Numbered from the stretch's first letter, positions 10,961 to 25,900 are shown. The stretch: DNA of 64,000 bases from Aradus depressus (GCA_963662175.1 OY759220.1:43310136-43374135); one strand, 5' to 3'. Numbers and translations are program-made. Notes: generated by a model from the letters alone, not told the origin.

Positions 10961-13900
10961 GTATGATTCTTGTTTACCAAACCAGCTGTTTCTGTTACTT
11001 CCTGGTCATGTCCAAGGCGAAGATTTTGTTGTTTGGATAAACAGATTATCCAAATTTTTTTATTCACTTGAATGCATTTGTAAACGTATAAACGTAAGCT
11101 CGACTATTCAAAATTAAGCTTATTCGTCTTATGACGCAGTTTCTATAATTATATAAACTGAAGCCACTTAGTTCTTCCACTTAGTTCATCCATCTTATTT
11201 TTTAAATATTTAAGAACCTTAACTTATGAACTGTTTACATCCAAAACGTAGAACTATTTTATATTAATAAAAACTGTTGGCAAATTATTATTATTATTTT
11301 TTTTAATTCAGTAGAAACGTTTTAGCAGACAAAAAGGGCTCAGAAAAATAAATGTATTGACAATTAATTTTATATAATTTTAATAGTATGTATTAAAAAA
11401 TATTGAAATGAGTTAGTTGAGAAAGAAAATTGTTTTATTGGCTCAGCACATCATGGTGCTAGACATATAGGTTGAAGACATTCAGAATGCAGAATGGAAA
11501 CGTAACAGTTGATAGTTAACAAAGTCTTGGTAGAGCCAAGGTTTGAACTTCCTTCTAGATGTTGGTTCTCCCAACTCGTACTAATGGGCTCCAGGCACCA
11601 AGACGAGGTTGTCATGGTAGTCCCGGGTCAGTTTGGCGATGAAAGCCGAGATGTCCACTTCTCTACGGATCTGCTGATTCTGGACGAATCAATGTGCGCC
11701 TACTGCTAAACGAAGGACCTTGTTTTCGAAGTTTGTCTAGGTGTGTTTTATTTGTACCTCGCCAAATGGGGTAACAAGGCTGTGTAGAGTAGTGTGCACC
11801 ATGTTTGAGTGGTGTACGTCTGTTCAGTAGTGGGTATAGTTGTGAAAGTCGGGTTTATGCTTGTGTTAGTTTTCTGTTTGTCTTCCTTGTCAGTCTAGTG
11901 TCGAAATGTACCCCAAGGTACTACGTCAGTTAGTTAAAAAATGATATTTCATCTTAAACTGAGTTTACAGTCTTACCAACTGCGCCGAATAATAAAAATC
12001 CCCAATCGTCCAATGTTCCTAATTTTATTTTAAGGTTAGGTTAGGTTAGGTTTTATGACTCATGCCCGGGCTTTAACTACGAGGTCATATCGCCTACTAC
12101 CAGAGCGCTCTTTCGTCACTCTGGTGGACATGAGCCCGACTCTACTGTGGGAGTCCTAAATTTTGCCTACCCTAAATTTTTTATTCATCTAGGGTAGGGG
12201 TCTTTAACGAGTACCTGACATCGTACAGGCTCGGGACCATCGCTTAACGTCCCATCCGAAGGACGGCGTGCTTAAGTTTATTTTACCTCCCAGATAAAAT
12301 AAACTAAGGGCCTCGGTCGGGCTACGAACCCACGACCTTGAGCTCAGAAGTCAAGCACGCATACCACTGAGCTACCGGCGCCCTCAATTTTATTTTAATT
12401 TATGAAAATTAGAACTTTTGTTTTCATTTTCAATTTACAATACATGTAAGAGTGAAAAATGTAGTATTAATGGGAATTCACGTTCTGTTGCACTGTTTAC
12501 AAATGCCTAATACAATACTGTAAGTTGCATAAATGAATGAAAAATTCTCGTTTTCAGAAATTCCAGACTTAGAAAAGAATATAGAAGTATCCCGTGAGGA
12601 CTAGAAAATAAATATTCCAGATTTTTTTTTTTTTTTGCTGTACAGATATGACAATTCAAGCTTGTTACTTTAATTGTTGAATATTCTTGTATATTTATCT
12701 AACGTTTAAACTATTCGTTTGTGTCCACAGATTTCCAGGCAGAACATGTGAGGACATTACTCCTATTTGGTAAGGATTCCTTTGATATTTAATATTTTTT
12801 TTGCAATCTAACATGCAGCTAGATTTAGTCTTTTGGCAAAAGAAAATGAAACGAATAGTAACATGTAAAATGAAATGGAATACATTCCAAAAAAGTTTTG
12901 TAAAGTGAAAATCAATAATTTTTCACGGCATTATGCCATTGAAAAGTACTTAAGCTGTCTTGAGTGGGACTTCATTCATCATTAAAACCTATCTCCTCCA
13001 TGTTTATTGCATTTATTTGCAATATATATATAATTAGTATCCTTTATAAGTAAATAATTATCCTCCTAAAGTGTGTAAGGCTTATTTTGTAATTGATCAC
13101 TTTTTCCTTCTACAGAAGTGCAAAAGGCTTATTTTTTCCTATTAGTTGCTCCTCCAGTGAGTAATTTAAGTATTTTTTTCGTTAAAGGTCTTCAGATGAT
13201 AAGGAAAATGTAGAAGAAACAGAGGAAAGTAATGAAAATCCAGGTATTTGAAATTAATATATTTGTTTTATTCTCGAGTGAACATTAATCAATGTGCCAG
13301 TGAACAACATTTATTAATTAAATTTGCTTCAACAGATGGTGTTAAACTTCAGCCATATTGTCAGATCACTATCAAATCTACCAAAGAGGTAACTAACTAC
13401 ACCAACTAGTTATGCGGGATGAGAAAGTAGCTTTACACAGGAAATTAACTAAAACGTTTGTGTGTCAGGTTGCAGGTTTTAATGCTCTCAGCGATGTTCT
13501 GAAACGTCTGGACTGGAGAAGCGCTATCCGAGACAGAAGAAGATTCAAATATATCACCAAACTGCTGACTCTGCTGGTGAGCGAGAAACCTCTGTCAGGT
13601 CTGCCGGGCGGCGTGCAGAGGGTCGTCTTCACTATGCTCGAGGAAGTAGCACGTCAAGGTAACATTACTAGTATTTTCGAAAATTACAATGAACAGAGAG
13701 CATGAGGTTTTGTCATTAGCGGGAGGAACGGAGCAGGGGTTCCCACGAGTAAAAAATATGAGGGAATCATTTTCATTAGTAGAGGAGAAGAGAGCAGTAT
13801 TATCATTAGTCAAGTCCCAACTGACAAAATAGTGGTACCAACATAGTACAATGAACATCCTCCACAGTCAACATACCTAATCTCAGTGGATTGGAGCGTT

Positions 13901-16900
13901 GTGGAAGACATCAAATACAAGACAGACGGTAAAAGAATTTCTTTTCATTTTTTAAATTTTCATAGCCTTTGTCTTAGATCCCTTAGTTTGTTCTTCCGCA
14001 AGGATGTAGTGATCCTATTTTAGATCACTTTATGAACAGGCCTATTGCCCTTTTTACATCTCGCATGTGATCATCTCGATCTAATGGTCACCACTTAACG
14101 AATTATAGAGATACACAGATCTCTGTATTATTCTGTAGCAGCTTATCTTTTCTGCTTTTTTGTATTATTGAACAAAATCCATCCTTAAATTTTCGCTGTG
14201 TCATACATAAGGTGCGATGGTGCAATATACTTATACAGTTGTAGCGTTGTTCACCGAATCATTGACAACCACAAATTTCATTTTATATATTTTTATTTGC
14301 ACACACTCAAAACGCTCTTTTTCAGATCACCTTTTTTAGATCACACAACAATATATATATATTTTTAATTATCACATTTAAAAATATATATATTAAAATA
14401 TAAAATAACATGTGGCTACGCCACACTCTTCCCTCCTTTCAATGCGGTCGTTCGTCCCGGTCAGCGGTGTACTTTTTTAGCCGATTGAAGTGGACCACGA
14501 GTCGCCTCCTGGGGTTCCTCTCAGCTTGGATGCGGAACGTGACGTCCGATAACTTCTTAAGTATCCGGTAGGGTCCCTCCCAGGGCCGGTGGAATTTGGC
14601 GCTCCTGCCTCGCCGCACCATCGGACCCCACAGCCAGACTGACTCCCCGACCTCCAACTCTTCTCCCTTGCAGCGCCTGTCGTAGAGGTCCTTTTGTCTC
14701 CGCTGACCTTTGATTTGGGCTTCCCGCATGCATTCATACGCTTCCTCCAGTTGCAGGCACCGGCTCCTGACGAACTCATGCAATTCGCCTTGTTCTTCAA
14801 CGTGCCCATACATTATGTCTACAGGGAGCCGAACCTCCCTACCAAACAGGGCGTAGTATGGTGTCACGTGGGTTGTTTCATGCTGACTGGATCTGTAGGC
14901 CAACATGAGCAAGGGGAGCTGGATGTCCCAGTCATCCTGATGTTGGTTAACATAATGGCTCAGCATTTGACATAATGTCCGATTGAACCGCTCCACCAGG
15001 CCATCCGACTGAGGGTGGTACGGGGTGGTCCTCGTCTTTTTAATGTGGAGCCTTTTTGTCAAATCCTGAAACAGCTGAGCCTCGAATTGTCGCCCCTGAT
15101 CAGTGTGAATTTCGTACGGCACACCATAGCGCGCAACGAAATCTGCTACGAATGCTTCGGCTACGGTCTCAGCCTCGATATTATGAAAGGGGTATGCCTC
15201 CACCCACTTGGTGAAATAGTCCGAAACTACCAGCACATACCTTTTATCCCGTCGAGTTCTAGGGAGAGGCCCCAGGAGGTCCATGGCCACCCGCTGAAAT
15301 GGAAATCCTGCAGTAGACTGCTGCATGGGGGCTCGGGGTCTGGTGCCTTTACGTGCTCCACAGTCTGGGCAGCAGTTGATGAAGTCCTCCACATCCCGCG
15401 AGTGGCCCGGCCAGTAAAATCTGGCGCGCAACTTCTGAACTGTCCGGGTGATTCCCAAATGCGCGCCCGTCACATCAGCGTGTAGGCTATTGAGAATCTC
15501 CTCCCTCCGACACCTGGGTATCACCAGCTGGTATCGGTCAGGCTTCCCGTCTTCTTCCCACCGACGATACAACAGGTCGTTCCTTACTTCCAACCTCGCC
15601 CACTGCGTCCATAGGCTCACTAACGCAGGGTCTTTACCCCGTATTTTACTGAATTGCGGTCGCGTGCCTTGTTCCAACCACTGTCGGACTGTCGCTAGCC
15701 CCGGATCCGCTTCTTGCGCGACTCGCAGATCTTCGTCCTGGGGCTGGAAGATGACAGCTACTCGTCCTCCCCTAGCTTCGTCTACTTCAGGTTGGTCCCC
15801 ACACTGGCGGCAAGCACGCGAGAGGCCATCCGCGTTCCCGTGTAGCTTTCGTGGGCGATGGACAACTTCATAGTTATAGGGTGCCAGAAGTTCCAGCCAT
15901 CTGGCAACTTGCCCCTCCGGTTCCTTAAAAGACTGGAGCCACCTTAATGAACTGTGATCAGTTCTTACCGAGAACGTCGTTCCATACAGATAGCAACGGA
16001 ACTGCCGAACTCCATAGACCTGTAATGATTTGTTCCCTTTATAACTAGCCGTGGAAGCCGAGAACAGACATCAAAAACACTTGAGGGTGGAAATTCCAGT
16101 TACTGGACAAAAACCCTCGTGAAAATAAACCTATATTTCCGATTAGGAAAAGTCTGGAGTCCAAATGATCGCCACTTCTGCTGGGAAAGGGGTGGTAGAG
16201 AGAAAATAAGAAAAAGAGTTATAAAAGAAAAACGTGGAAATATAATCTTCGTAATAAACTCAAAAATCACTTCAAAATAACTAATAGACTGGTGAAATAT
16301 CTAATACAAAGGATCCCCTCTAAAGAATAATATATATATATAATAATTTCAAATATACTTCATTTACAATATACAGCACCTGGTATGTTCGCTCTCTGCG
16401 GAGGCAAGTTGGTCTCTCTCTAGCTCGTCTAGGAATCGAATGTTCTCTTAAGTTGATTGATGGCTCACCTAGGAGATGAGCGCTCCCGGTGTACAACCGT
16501 TCAATCAACACAGGTACATTTCCGAACGACTATCGATAAATGAGATGGGGTGAGTTCCATATGTGAACCATATATGTAACTTCGTTACATATTACCCCCC
16601 TCTTCCTCCTCAAGAGAGGCAGGAAAACAAATCCGGTGGCATTACTCAAATATACCAGCTCATGTATTCACCCGTCGCAAGGATAGTCTAGCCATATACT
16701 ATGGGGTGGGGTGGGGGACCCTCCCTGAAAAGCAAGGGGGATTGTCCCTCCTATCGTCACCAAACATCCTGTGCTGGGACGGCAGGCAGAGACTTAAACC
16801 GAGCTAAGCGGCCTTGCTACTCCTAGGTTGCGCACAAGCTCGCCTCAGCTGGTGGAAAAATTCCCCCACCCCCTCAAAAATGCCGGGGTTCCCAGATGAC

Positions 16901-19900
16901 TGGTTGCGTAAACCGACAACCCATAAAGAAAAAAAAAATATATCAAAGGAAAAAATTTTCCAGTCACCTAAACTAGAAACTAGACTCACGATGAGTGGGT
17001 AACCTCTAAGTTTAGGCTGCGGGTGAGTACAATGATAAACCCATGGCTGGTCAGTAGTCATAATAAGTAACCAAAACAAATATACATCATATGTACAACT
17101 TGCCACCGGTTTTGTCCAAAAATACTAATAACGACCATTGGTCTTTTCAAAAATAAAATACTTGCCCTCCAAAAACAAAAAAATTTTCCCACATTATGGA
17201 TACTTCCTATTAGAATTTATACAATAATTTCAATTTAACTCGAGAGTCAGCAGGCCTTGGTTATTTTACCATAAAATGCTCAGACTATTTCTGTTCTTCG
17301 CATTATCAGGAAAAAAGTAACCACAAACGCAAGTGTGATGGTGAACACAAATTTAATTGCGAAGGCAATTTGAGATCCTATGATCCCCAAAAGAAATTAT
17401 TCCATCTCACTGTAAGGCGTTTGTAACGACATAAAAAAACCTGTAAGCTGATCTCGGTTCTATCCTTGAATTTAAAACACAAGTATAATTCAAGTATCCA
17501 TTTATCTAACAATTAATGACAATTTTTCCTAAGTCCGATATCATAATATACAAAAATTGACTTTCTTGGTTCAAAAGAGAAAAATTAGTAAGACCCCATA
17601 ATCCTAACAATCTTTTCCTAATTTACCAGTCTTCAAAAGTACAATATAGTAAAGAAAAAATGATATGACAATATTTATAAAAATTCTTCGGTGTCCCTTA
17701 TCAAAAATTTACACAATTCAAAACAAATTAAATTGGGAACACATTTTCATTTTTCATTGAAGTTCATATAGGAAGGTTTTCAAATGCATACTCATTTTTC
17801 AATAATTATATGAAACAAAAAACAACATTGTAATGACAAATATTCAATATAAATTTATGTTCACTATCCGTGATAAACCTTCTCATAACATCATCAAAAT
17901 ACATAATATTATATGGCCAATATATATCTTATATAAACCTGATATGCATATTTCCCAAAAAATACATATGAACATAAAGACTGAGGATAGACAACACTCA
18001 CAATAGGAAAAACATATACAGAATAAGGATATAGGTACCAATGCACATATAAACACATCAAAATATTGCGCAAATACAAATATAATAATAATCAAAAACA
18101 ATTTATGTTCATCAAATACAAAATAAACCATCAAATTTTATTTCGCCGTGGTATACCGTTTCAACTGTGAAACTTAAGCCTTCTTAGTCTAACGGGTGAT
18201 CAGTCCGTCGAAAACAATAATAGACAGGCGACGTAAAATCTTACGCACGTCGTGCGCGCGAAGAATATTACTCAAGTATACCTTTATGTGCACACTATCA
18301 TAATCAAATATCATTATTTACTAATAATAGTAAACTATTTACCTTGGTATACTGCGTATTTACCGCTATGCGCGACTTTGATCCATTTGTCTCTCAGATA
18401 TCAAGGTTGGATCTGCGATCTACGCAGAATTCCAAACCTGGGAAATCTCGGCTGCTGTAATGATTCCAGGGTGAGAGATCGTGACAGGACCTCGGCTATG
18501 TAGTTCCTCTGACCTGAAACGTCTCGCACCTCATACCAAAATGACATGAGATTTCAAGAAACCATACGAGGCAACCTTCCAGACAAGTGATCTGATTTTG
18601 TCAACGCACTCAAATCAGAATGATCATAATACCAAAACAATAAAAGGTCTGTGCTCACAGAACCTTAAATCGCAACAACAAATTGCGTAAAAAACCAAAA
18701 TATATATCATAATCATATACGTTATTATCAATATAAACCATGTAACAATCACATCTCTTTCGGTGCACATAAAAAAACACATAGTAGGTACCAAAAGTAA
18801 TCGAGTAGAAAACAATACATACATCTACAAAATTCACTTTGTTTAATCAAAACTCATTCATATAATCACAATTATCATTAAAAAAACCATAAACATACCT
18901 TATCAAAGCAAAATCGTAAATCCAAATCAATAATTAGGCCATATTCATTTATAATTAAACACTTTTATCAATTAAAACACTTTTGGATTTCTTTTTCCTA
19001 CTCGTTTTGCCATAAGAATTGTAATTACACTTGTTATTATTCACAATACATTCATTGATAAGTCCTTTCAAAGTATCACTACTTAAAGTAAATAATTGAC
19101 TATGTCCATTCGACGGAGAGGTTACTTTATCATTGGTAACATATCGACCTGCCTTGGCCGAAAATTGATTACCTTTGTAAACATAACTTTCAGAATTTCT
19201 ATTTCCATAACCACCATTATCTCGCTTTCTGTAATAATTACCTTGTGAATTTCTATTCACATTGCCATTAGAAAAATTACCATTAAATCTATTGCGATTG
19301 TAACCATTATATCTAAAAAATCTCATATGATTACCTTGCGATTTACTCCGATCAAAATGTTGATCATTAATCTGACCTTTACACAACAACCTTTCCGTAT
19401 AATTGGTTTCGAAATTAGAACCATTATAATTTTCGGAACTTTCAATCAAACACAATTTGTCTACCTCTTCTATCAAATTGTATAACTCCTTAAGATTAGT
19501 AGGCCTATTTTGAAAATTACAGAAACCTCTTGTTTTAGAGTTTATACCCTCTAAAACTATTACGACGATATCATATTCACTATTTCTATCAAGTATTTTG
19601 CAAAATTTCACAACACTATCAGCAAAATCACGAAAACTTTCGTCGACCTTTTGTACTCGATGAATATACTTAAATTCATATAATAGACGTACCTTGGGAG
19701 TGGTCAGTTCCCTAATAAATTTATCTCGGATTTCATTGAAATCGCACATATTCAATTCTACTAATTTCTTCAAAATTCTATTCGACGGGTCCTTATAAGA
19801 CAATCTCTTAATTATGTCACTCATATATTGCTTCTCTATCAAATAACAATCAAATAAATTTTCCAAAAACACTATAACACTAGTAGGGTCATTAACGATT

Positions 19901-22900
19901 AACCTAGGAAATGATTCGATTCTCCTCTCAATATAATTAGGAATCTTAATTTTATTAAAAGTACATTCACTAACCTTTGAATCCATACTTAGGAATGCGC
20001 TATTCAAACCTTGATCAGATTTTTCGGGAACTTCCGTTTTTCTGGATTTCCCAAATTCGGCTGATAACTGGTTGAGGTTTTCCCGATCTGCTTGCACGGC
20101 AGTCGATAAATTATTCAACCCCAATTGGATAGCGGCCATTATTCGTTTATTTTCAGCCCGTTCTCCGACCAAACTATTTACTTTGTCGGATAAAGAATTA
20201 ATAGTGTCTATTAATTTTTCCATCATAGAAGGACTAACTGTTTCAGTCGCCATCTTAAGATTGCTAAGAAAACTAAAGAAAACAAATTAACAAACAAGAT
20301 CCTACCTAAGTCTATAATCCCCAAAGTGAATCACCAAGAGGTCAAAGTTCCAAGAACTATAGGATAAAGGTGCTCAACTGTTCAAGTACTAAAACTTTCC
20401 ACAAAAATCCAAAATCTTTCACAAAATATAAAAACGGGATCCAGGAGACTACAAATGAATTAGCTTGCCCATACAAACCAATTCTAACTTGCCCCGACAA
20501 CTACCCACGCTAGAGACAAAAGAAAAAGTCTCAGCGTCTTCCTAGGCAGACTTTCGAAAGAAAGAAAAATGACGAAAAAAAAAGGACAACGACCTTAACC
20601 ACGCTCTGCTACCATGTGTGTAATGATTTGTTCCCTTTATAACTAGCCGTGGAAGCCGAGAACAGACATCAAAAACACTTGAGGGTGGAAATTCCAGTTA
20701 CTGGACAAAAACCCTCGTGAAAATAAACCTATATTTCCGATTAGGAAAAGTCTGGAGTCCAAATGATCGCCACTTCTGCTGGGAAAGGGGTGGTAGAGAG
20801 AAAATAAGAAAAAGAGTTATAAAAGAAAAACGTGGAAATATAATCTTCGTAATAAACTCAAAAATCACTTCAAAATAACTAATAGACTGGTGAAATATCT
20901 AATACAAAGGATCCCCTCTAAAGAATAATATATATATATAATAATTTCAAATATACTTCATTTACAATATACAGCACCTGGTATGTTCGCTCTCTGCGGA
21001 GGCAAGTTGGTCTCTCTCTAGCTCGTCTAGGAATCGAATGTTCTCTTAAGTTGATTGATGGCTCACCTAGGAGATGAGCGCTCCCGGTGTACAACCGTTC
21101 AATCAACACAGGTACATTTCCGAACGACTATCGATAAATGAGATGGGGTGAGTTCCATATGTGAACCATATATGTAACTTCGTTACATATTAAGGCCAAC
21201 ATTTCCTTTCTTGTGGTACAGTAGCGTCGCTCCGCCTTTGTCAAGGCTCGTCCAGCATAGCTGACTACCCTCTCGATGTTCCCGTCCTGGACCTGGCTGA
21301 GAACGGCCCCTAAACCTGTGTCACTTGCGTCGCAATGCAGGACGAATCGGCCCTTTTCCTTCGGGAGAGCTAGAACTGGGGCGTTTACCATTGCTCGCTT
21401 CAGTTGGTCAAATCGGCGCAGCAGATCCGGCCCAAACTGGAACTTTTTATCCTTATCGGCCGCCTTGTATAGTGGGTCTGCTAGCTCCGCGAAACCTTTA
21501 ATAAACCGCCGGTAATATGCAGTGAATCCTAAAAATGACCTCAGCCCCTTCGCGTCGAGAGGCACAGGCCAATCTATGACGGCCTTCAGTTTTTCTGGGT
21601 CAGTGGCGACGCCTTCCGCCGAGATAACATGGCCCAGGAAGCTTATGTTTCGGCGCAATAGTTGACATTTTTGGGGTTTCAAGCGCAAATTAGCTTCACG
21701 GATCCTGCTGAAGACCATTCTGAGTCTATCCAGGTGCTCCTCGAAGGTCGTGCTCCAAACGACTATATCGTCCAAATATACCATGGCGACCTTCCACTTT
21801 AAGCCGCTCAGTACTGCATCCATCAGTCGCTGGAATGTACTTGGAGCGTTACAAAGTCCAAATGGTAGGACTCTGAACTGGAACAACCCTTCGCTCGTGA
21901 TAAACGCTGTTTTTTCTTTGTCCTGTACTTCCATTTCCACCTGCCAGTAACCAGCAGCCAGATCGAGCGAAGAGAAGTACCTTGCCCCCGACAAATTGTC
22001 TAGGATGTCGTCGATTCTCGGAAGGGGGTACGCATCCTTCTTCGTCACGGCGTTGAGGCGGCGGTAGTCGACGCAGAATCTCGTGCTCCCGTCTTTTTTT
22101 TTTACTAGCACGATAGGGCTCGACCAAGGAGACGTTGACGGCTCTATCACCCCCTGCCCCTGCATATCTTTGACCAGCTGCTCTACCTCCGCCCGTCGCT
22201 GGAAAGGGATTCGCCGGGGTGGCTGTCTGATAGGTCGGTTATCCCCTGTCTCTATCCGATGTTTCACTACCCCTGTTCTGCCCAGATCCTGCGGACCTTT
22301 GGCGTAGATATCTTGGAACTCTCACAGTAACCTCATTACTTCCTTCCGCTGTTCCCCTTTCAGATCCATAGACTGTAGATTAAAAAGTACATCTACATCT
22401 CGAGTACCCGAGCCACTGCAAACGGTCTCCTTGGGAAATTTCGGCATTGAGCATTGGTTCTTCTTTTTCCTCCACCCGACCCACCCGAGTACCTGCAAAA
22501 AGAGTTGCTGCTTCCGGCCCTGCATTCATAACTCGTAAAGGGATGGCCCCATGGGAAACTATCGCCATCACCCGAGCTCAGCATATTCGCTCATTACTTA
22601 TCCGGGGGTCGAAGATTACTTCCGTGCCGTCGGCCACCGGGCCCGAGAGCTGCGCCATTATGACCACTTCGTGTCTCCCTGGAACCACAGTATTTTCTCC
22701 AATGAAAACATCCACTGCTGCGATGGTGTCGACTCTTTTGTTTCCAGACTTTGGCGAGCGCAGGGGGATATCGCCTTGGTCAGTTCTCAAGACTCCGCGT
22801 CCAAACAGCAGTTGGATTTGCTTGTCCTCCAAGAAGTCGACACCCAGAATGAGGCACACCAGACGTCGCCAATGACAACTTTATGACCGTAGGGCTTACC

Positions 22901-25900
22901 CCCCACTGTTATAATCACCTCAGCAAGCCCATGGGTAGAAATAGTTCCCCCATTAGCACTGCGCAACCCCCGACCATACTCTTCACAGGGGTGAACCCCT
23001 AAACGACGTGCCAGATCAGCGCTGAGTAGCGTGACACTGGCTCCCGAGTCAACAAGAGCCCTCACTGGAACCCCATTCACGCTGAGGTCTACGTAATTTT
23101 TCCGGAGTCCATCCTCTTTCACCCCGACGGTAGGGACCATGGGGAGATCGACCACTGATAGGTCCTCATCAGCGGCCGGCATCAGTTTCCCTTTGGGTGG
23201 CTTCACCGGACAGTGGGCTCGGATATGTCCCGACCTGCCGCACGCCCAGCAGACCAGACTCCTTCGGCCTCTATCCGCCCGCTTCGCCTCCTTTCCAACC
23301 ACCAGCTCCTCCACTGCCCTCGTAAGGGCTGTTATTTTTTTTTCCTGTTCTCGCAGCATCGTGTAAAACACGGAGGTTCCCGGGATAGGGTCAGTAGGCG
23401 CTACAACCTGGCTATCACCCGTATCCTGAACCTCGGCGGTAAACGACATTGGGCCATGACGTAGAGCTATCACTTCCATTTTCAAAGCCCTGGTTAGTGC
23501 GGACTCCAGGGTGTCAGGGGACGTTAGCGCAGCCTGAAATCGTACGTTTTTGTCCCGGAGACCCTCCAGGAAGTGGTCCTTCAAGGTTTCCTGTCGCACC
23601 GCCTCCCCAACCCTCTCCGGGTAAGCCTCGTTGTAGAGAGTCTCCAGGGCGGTGGCGAACTGTGTCAGAGACTCGCCCCTCGCTTGCCGCCGCCCTTTGA
23701 ATTCATCTTTCTTGAGCTCCCGCCGCTCAGGAGGGTCTAATTTAACCCCGATGGTCCTACATACGAGGGCAAAATCTCCTTGGTCTGTCCGAGACATGTT
23801 CTTGTAGATGCTAAGGCTCTCCCCCGTCAGGCACAAAGATAAAAACTGCACTTTTTCATCGTCATTCCATTTATTTATTCGAGTTACCTTGTCGAAATAT
23901 TCCACGTAGTCAGTCCACGTTCCCGCAGTGAACTCTTTTGGGAAAATGAGGGGTCTCCTGTCGACTGCCTCATCGGCGCCGCTCCTCTTCCCCGGCGCGT
24001 GTTGTCGCTCTTTCGGCATGGTTATCCCACCGCTGCCACCAATGTAGCGTTGTTCACCGAATCATTGACAACCACAAATTTCATTTTATATATTTTTATT
24101 TGCACACACTCAAAACGCTCTTTTTCAGATCACCTTTTTTAGATCACACAACAATATATATATATATTTTTAATTATCACATTTAGAAATATATATATTA
24201 GGGGGCTCTTTTGTTATAACGTTTTGTGATTTTGACACTTCTTCAGTTTTTTTAACAAAAAGATGATACAACCATAACATACTCTCCTTGGTGTTGAAAA
24301 AGAGTCGAACTGGACCAAAGACAATATGAGCATAAGTTTGACTCTCAACGACAGCATAGCAGGAGGCGAGAACATTGTCCACAATGAGGGTTCCTGTTTT
24401 GGTAAGGGGTGCATAGACTCCGGTGTCTATGTATATATTATATTATTTCATTGGTGGAAAGGAAGAGATCAAACTGACAAAATGCCTTGTGTTCGCCATG
24501 AGTTGATGCTTTGAAGTGCAGCAATTGATGAAATTCAAGGGGCCTAGTGTGTCCTCAGAGCTTTCAGGGAATGTTTTTAAAATGTATATATGTTGTTATG
24601 TTACAGTGTATTCCAGGGGCGAAAACCCCGACGTGCTCCGCAGACTGGACGCTCAGCTCCGGGGCTTGGTAGACTGTGCCTGCTGGGGCCGGCCCCTCGG
24701 GAGCAGCCACCTCTGGGGGAACAACCTGGAGGTGATCCGCAGAGTTTCTGATATGGCCTCCTCCTTCGTCATCACTCAGGTATCTAACACTAACTGGTTC
24801 GTTAAATAAATATAACTTGATACACAACTATAGTATGACCAAAGAAAAAACTAGGTGAGGTGTTCGTTCTTCTTCGACTCTAGTCCCAGCCAGTATGCAG
24901 CCTACCCCAAAACTGTTTGCTATCTAATATCTCCCGACCAGTTTTGTTTAATTTTGACTACTATACCTCTTAACGACTCTGACGACTATGATTCTTCATG
25001 GTCATGGAGCTGTGATACCTATTTAAACTCCAGAGTGGTCCAATTGTAATCAATTAATGCAATCAATCAAAACTTGCCTTAATGTGGTGTTTACACAGGT
25101 CGCAAAGCTCTCCAATCTCGGAAATTTTGAAGTTAATACTCCAAATACTTTTTGAAGTTTTTATATTAGATTATTGATGATTTTTCAATTTAATTTTTAC
25201 AACTTATATGCACCTTGGCAATATCTCATTATTTCAATAGCAATTCAATAGTTTTTCTAGATCACAGTTTCGAAATCAGGCTCAGGCCTGGGAGTAAAAA
25301 GCCTTGCGCACGCCCTCCTCCGGATGTGACTTTAAGCGATGGTCCCGAGCCTGTACAATGTCAGGTACTCGTTAAACACCCCTGCCCTAGGTGAATAAAA
25401 ATTTAGGACTCCCACAGAAGAGTCGGGCTCATGTCCACCAGAGTGACGAAAAAGCGCTCTGGTAGTAGGTTATATTTTAACGCTTTTTCGTCTGGTCGCT
25501 TTTTGGTCAGAATAATCATCTCCCTCCGTTTCTTCTAAAAGGTGTTGAATATTATTCATTATCAGTTTGATCGGCTTCTTGTTAAAAGAGATACAGAAAC
25601 AATTTATAGTCAAAGTCTAAAAGCAAATAGTTCAACTATGTATCTAATAATCAGAACAACAATCACGCTCACATAACAATCAGCATTCAACAATGACTTG
25701 AAGTGTACACATAAAGTTGACTGTCAAGGGGTACAAGTGGAACACTTACCGGTTGGCTTCTGACGAAAACAGCTGCTCTTTGAAGTAGTACTTCCGCTAG
25801 AACTCAGAACCTGTTAAGAGATTCACTTATATCCCTTTACCACAACATTCTAGCCTACCTTAGCAACCGTGCTGTACACTTGACTCCAAAATCTTAAATT

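Larger units (their letters stand above)
16021..21192 (-). mobile_element. non-autonomous LTR retrotransposon carrying only gag
   Basis: It has two 574-bp direct repeats (16021-16594 and 20619-21192) that look identical by eye. On the reverse strand a primer-binding site follows the 5' LTR, then a single 432-codon gag-like frame, 2.36 kb without coding potential, a polypurine tract and the 3' LTR. No protease, RT, RNase H or integrase motif is present. It sits inside the Gypsy RNase H gene. The outer flanking pentamers are agacc and aggcc, an imperfect duplication. It must use proteins of another element. Confidence 0.85.
14240..24200 (-). mobile_element. Ty3/Gypsy LTR retrotransposon (reverse), split by a nested LTR element
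   Basis: From its 5' side on the reverse strand: 5' LTR (24200-24043), primer-binding site, gag with zinc knuckle and protease, RT/RNase H, the nested element (21192-16021), rest of RNase H, integrase, polypurine tract and 3' LTR (14425-14240). The domain order PR-RT-RH-IN is Gypsy-type, and there is no envelope gene. Without the nested insertion it is about 4.8 kb. Frameshifts and stops make it defective. It lies in intron 5 of the F-box gene, in antisense to it. Confidence 0.93.

Noticed and set aside
17883..18134. Possible membrane protein in the gag-only LTR element
   Set aside because: The hydrophobic translation comes from simple AT-rich sequence. There is no start context, homology or domain, and it lies in the non-coding body.
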